Assembly (NCBI RefSeq): GCF_001577835.2
Contig: NC_029529.1
Location: 10,923,380 to 10,987,379, forward strand
Length of the DNA stretch: 64,000 nucleotides
Direction of reading: 5' to 3'
Source of the DNA: Coturnix japonica
Taxonomy: Eukaryota; Chordata; Aves; Galliformes; Phasianidae
Shown here: positions 62,701 to 64,000 of the stretch, one piece after another
How positions within the stretch are numbered: the first letter of the stretch is position 1
Layout of the letters: the number at the start of each line of letters is the position of its first letter
The notes under the pieces: model-generated
The model's input: only the letters and a program-made list of their open reading frames with translations
What the model was told of the DNA's origin: nothing
Databases searched by the model: none
Translations under genes and position numbers: made by a program

Positions 62701-64000
62701 TGGCAAAGAAAGGAAAGATGATAGGCTAAGACAGAATGAAGAACCCCATATGAAAGGCAAGGAGCTGTTACACTTGTTATTACTAAACCCACAGCACTCT
62801 TTCTGCACGTACAAAAGCAAAGAGGACAAACTTACCATTCTCTGGTGAGTTCTGCTCCTGGCTTTCACCACCAAAATCTCCACTAGTTAAGGACTTTGGC
62901 AAGCTACAGTCTGTGCTGTGTTTTAGCTGATCAGGTGCCACCCTCTTGAACTGCTGCATTCTCTCCACTACCAGCTCTGCCACCCGCATCTTTGAGCCTG
63001 TGAAAGGTGGCGTCTTCGAGGTGGGTGAAGAACAGGTCCCTGACTGCGTAGCAGGATGGAAAGACAACGTCGTCTGGGAACAACCACTCTGAGTATTTAC
63101 TAGAAGGGGAAAAAACACCAGAGCTTTGCCAGCCAGTCTTAAACACATCACTAAGCTGCCCAGATTGCTGCTGGAAAGCCTTCCCCAGCAGCAGCCTAAG
63201 CCAGGCTCAGCTTTGAAACACTTATTCTTAGACAGAGAACTGAACAATGTGTTTAGTTTTATTATTATTATTATTATTATTTAGTTATTATAATCACATT
63301 GTGATTGGTGTCCACAGTAACAGTATCAAGCTTTCCTGCTACAGTGAAGTTTAAATACTTTTCCATCCCTTTCAGAGAGGAATATTAAAGAAGCCTTGTC
63401 TGAAGGTCATGAGTGAGGGGAACAAGTAACACAGCCCTAAAGCCCTGCTCTTCCCAATGCACAGTGTACTGATGCTCCTGCAGTTCTTTGCTCTGATCGC
63501 TAGAGGTGTTTTTCTAAATTCTGATATTGTGAAAATCCCTGAATAATGACTCCCTGATAGACTCCTTTGTGCTAACACTTTATCTTGGAAAAGATGAAGC
63601 ATCTTGCAACATCTGTACTGAGCATACCGCTAGGTTCAATGCCTTGATAAGCCTAAGTAGCTAAGTACAGATGGAAACACAAGATGTAAACTCCTTCAAG
63701 CAGTGCTGCTATAAGGCTTCTCCAGGTGAAGAGCTCCAGTGAACTACAGTCTCATCAGTTAGTGTGTTTTCTGTTTTGGTTGACTCACCTGTCAGAGTCC
63801 CCTGGCTGCACTCACTGGCTGTGGTACTCAGCTGGCTGGCAGGGAAAGGGCTTCTGCTTCCATCCCCTTCTGAAGTCTCACCACTACTGCAGGCCACAGT
63901 GTCACTGTCTTCTTTGTGCCCCAGTGTTTGTATCTTAGGACCCAAATCCTGAAGGAAGTTTTTTTGCTTTGCTGCTGGAAAGAGGTGATGGTTTTGGCTC
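49020..64000 (-). CDS. SLX4: SLX4 (BTBD12/FANCP), structure-specific endonuclease scaffold (N-terminus beyond right edge)
   Basis: Fourteen minus-strand exons keep frame: 63789-64000 (runs off the edge), 62836-63099, 62525-62699, 61426-61641, 60033-60247, 58663-58976, 57001-57283, 56631-56713, 55252-55398, 54669-54838, 51756-54163, 50652-50754, 49970-50455 and 49020-49356. They encode about 1,803 residues; human SLX4 has 1,834 in total, so roughly the first hundred are missing here. Order of parts: two UBZ4 zinc fingers, the XPF-binding MLR (CFLWNFSALTGP), a BTB domain, a long disordered region with SUMO-interacting motifs, the MUS81-binding SAP region (RFGVRALPKRQMVLKLKEIF) and the SLX1-binding C-terminal domain (LDFLDAQCITFTTAGARKEK). 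SLX4 recruits XPF-ERCC1, MUS81-EME1 and SLX1 to crosslinks and Holliday junctions in the nucleus and is Fanconi anaemia gene FANCP. The large disordered exon is much less conserved than the domains, as expected for the family. Confidence 0.96.
51756..54163 (-). CDS. SLX4: SLX4 large disordered exon (2.4 kb) with SUMO-interacting motifs
   Basis: A single 2,408-base exon is rich in Ser, Glu and Pro. Conserved islands are AENFQDLLKSMW, EELEEIYEFAATQRRMAQ-like sequence, SYEHLFSATQGEYFEPS, GDVIVLSSDDEMELEDK (a SUMO-interacting motif, matching human EVILLLDSDEELEL), SSWLVPDTPVLTKSRSSSTQ, VSVVEIQDSEGEKE (a second SIM, matching human EVVEVGDSDDE) and RPSYLNSKLWDDWDGEEEED. The human middle SIM (FSIIDVD) and the TRF2-binding HxLxP motif have no counterpart that I can find. 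Confidence 0.92.
54669..55398 (-). CDS. SLX4: SLX4 exons encoding the BTB/POZ dimerisation domain
   Basis: Exons 55252-55398 and 54669-54838 join in phase 0 (GCT|GTT). They give MVNNPHLSDVQFQVDSGEIL, YAHMFVLYARCPEAIQAV, then HSEGFLVEEDGNVQIRRVLL and AARAFLRYLYAADADIPAEV. This is a complete BTB fold and the most conserved part of SLX4 after the C-terminus. It mediates homodimerisation and helps MUS81 and XPF function in human. Confidence 0.93.
58376..58475 (-). mobile_element. CR1 LINE 3' fragment, minus orientation
   Basis: Plus strand reads CAGAATCATATCCCGGGTTG, GAGGGAACCCACAACGATCA, CAGAGTCCAACCCCTGGCTC and ACACAGGACCACCCAAAT, the reverse complement of a CR1 tail subtype. In the SLX4 intron after the MLR exon. 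Confidence 0.85.
58663..58976 (-). CDS. SLX4: SLX4 exon with the XPF-ERCC1-binding MLR region
   Basis: This exon starts with a basic stretch (KRRRKRG), then reads EERVAMLLAQEVEFPPTPQL, TSRILEVE and CFLWNFSALTGPCDPESFY. It aligns by eye with human RVALLLSEEVELSSTPPLPA and SFLWEGSALTG. The FLW and SALTG core is the part of the MUS312/MEI9-like region known to bind XPF. Confidence 0.9.
61175..61415 (+). mobile_element. CR1 LINE 3' end, plus orientation
   Basis: GGTTCAGGTTGGATATTAGG, AAGAAGTTTTTCACCCAGGG, GATGCACTGGAACAGGTTGC, TTCAAGGCCAGGCTGGATGT and TGCTATGATTCTATTTT form an almost consensus CR1 3' end of about 240 bp. It is antisense to SLX4 and ends about 10 bp from the splice donor of the second UBZ4 exon. 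The good match suggests it is younger than the other CR1 pieces here. Confidence 0.93.
61426..62699 (-). CDS. SLX4: SLX4 exons carrying the two UBZ4 ubiquitin-binding zinc fingers
   Basis: Exon 62525-62699 encodes FFCQICQKDLTAMNSTRREQ followed by HVNR. The splice to 61426-61641 supplies the next residue, Cys (AG|G TGT), so the first CCHC UBZ4 finger is split by the intron just before its last zinc ligand. The second finger lies wholly in 61426-61641: CPICGKQFQTPQSRVSHLKR then C. In human SLX4 the first finger binds K63-linked ubiquitin and brings the protein to crosslinks. All eight zinc ligands are present here, so both fingers look intact. Confidence 0.93.
63258..63286. repeat. (TTA)n microsatellite in an SLX4 intron
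   Basis: About nine ATT/TTA units in a row in the intron between the first two SLX4 exons present. Confidence 0.9.

Overview
The window is vertebrate nuclear DNA, almost certainly from a bird and probably a galliform. Compact multi-exon genes with GT-AG introns, CpG-island promoters, several CR1-type LINE tails and GC-rich minisatellites all point that way. The gene order MGRN1-UBALD1-C16orf96-CDIP1-HMOX2 is the block I know from human 16p13.3. I believe it lies on chicken chromosome 14, but that is recall and not shown by the sequence. One run of ten N at 20591-20600 marks an assembly gap inside a tandem repeat.

Layout, left to right. 1-21.4 kb: 5' part of MGRN1 on the minus strand (coding exons 1-6; the RING-domain exons lie beyond the left edge). 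Its long introns hold CR1 tails and a short non-autonomous hAT-like DNA transposon at 9860-10195. 21.4-22.9 kb: divergent CpG-rich promoter region shared by MGRN1 and UBALD1, with NRF1-, ZNF143/THAP11-, CArG- and AP-1-like sites and a minisatellite. 23.0-27.1 kb: UBALD1 on the plus strand, three coding exons. 28.4-32.8 kb: a C16orf96/DUF4795 coiled-coil gene on the minus strand. 33.0-41.7 kb: CDIP1 on the plus strand, with two apparent non-coding 5' exons and four coding exons; it shares a head-to-head promoter with C16orf96. 42.2-47.7 kb: HMOX2 on the minus strand, complete. 48.0-64.0 kb: SLX4 on the minus strand, 14 exons, complete except for the N-terminus beyond the right edge.

How the genes work. 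They do not form one pathway. MGRN1 is an E3 ubiquitin ligase. UBALD1 is a small UBA-like protein. CDIP1 is a LITAF-domain endolysosomal and pro-apoptotic protein. HMOX2 is the constitutive, membrane-anchored heme oxygenase. SLX4 is the scaffold for the XPF-ERCC1, MUS81-EME1 and SLX1 nucleases in DNA repair. C16orf96 has no known function that I can name.

I found no prokaryotic-style, CRISPR, viral or otherwise new gene system. The most useful observations are regulatory and evolutionary: a GC-AG intron in MGRN1, paired inverted ZNF143/THAP11-like motifs in two facing promoters, the hAT element with its target-site duplication, a CR1 tail about 10 bp from an SLX4 splice donor, apparent absence of the TRF2-binding motif and one SUMO-interacting motif from bird SLX4, and HMOX2 lying next to SLX4 where human has NMRAL1.
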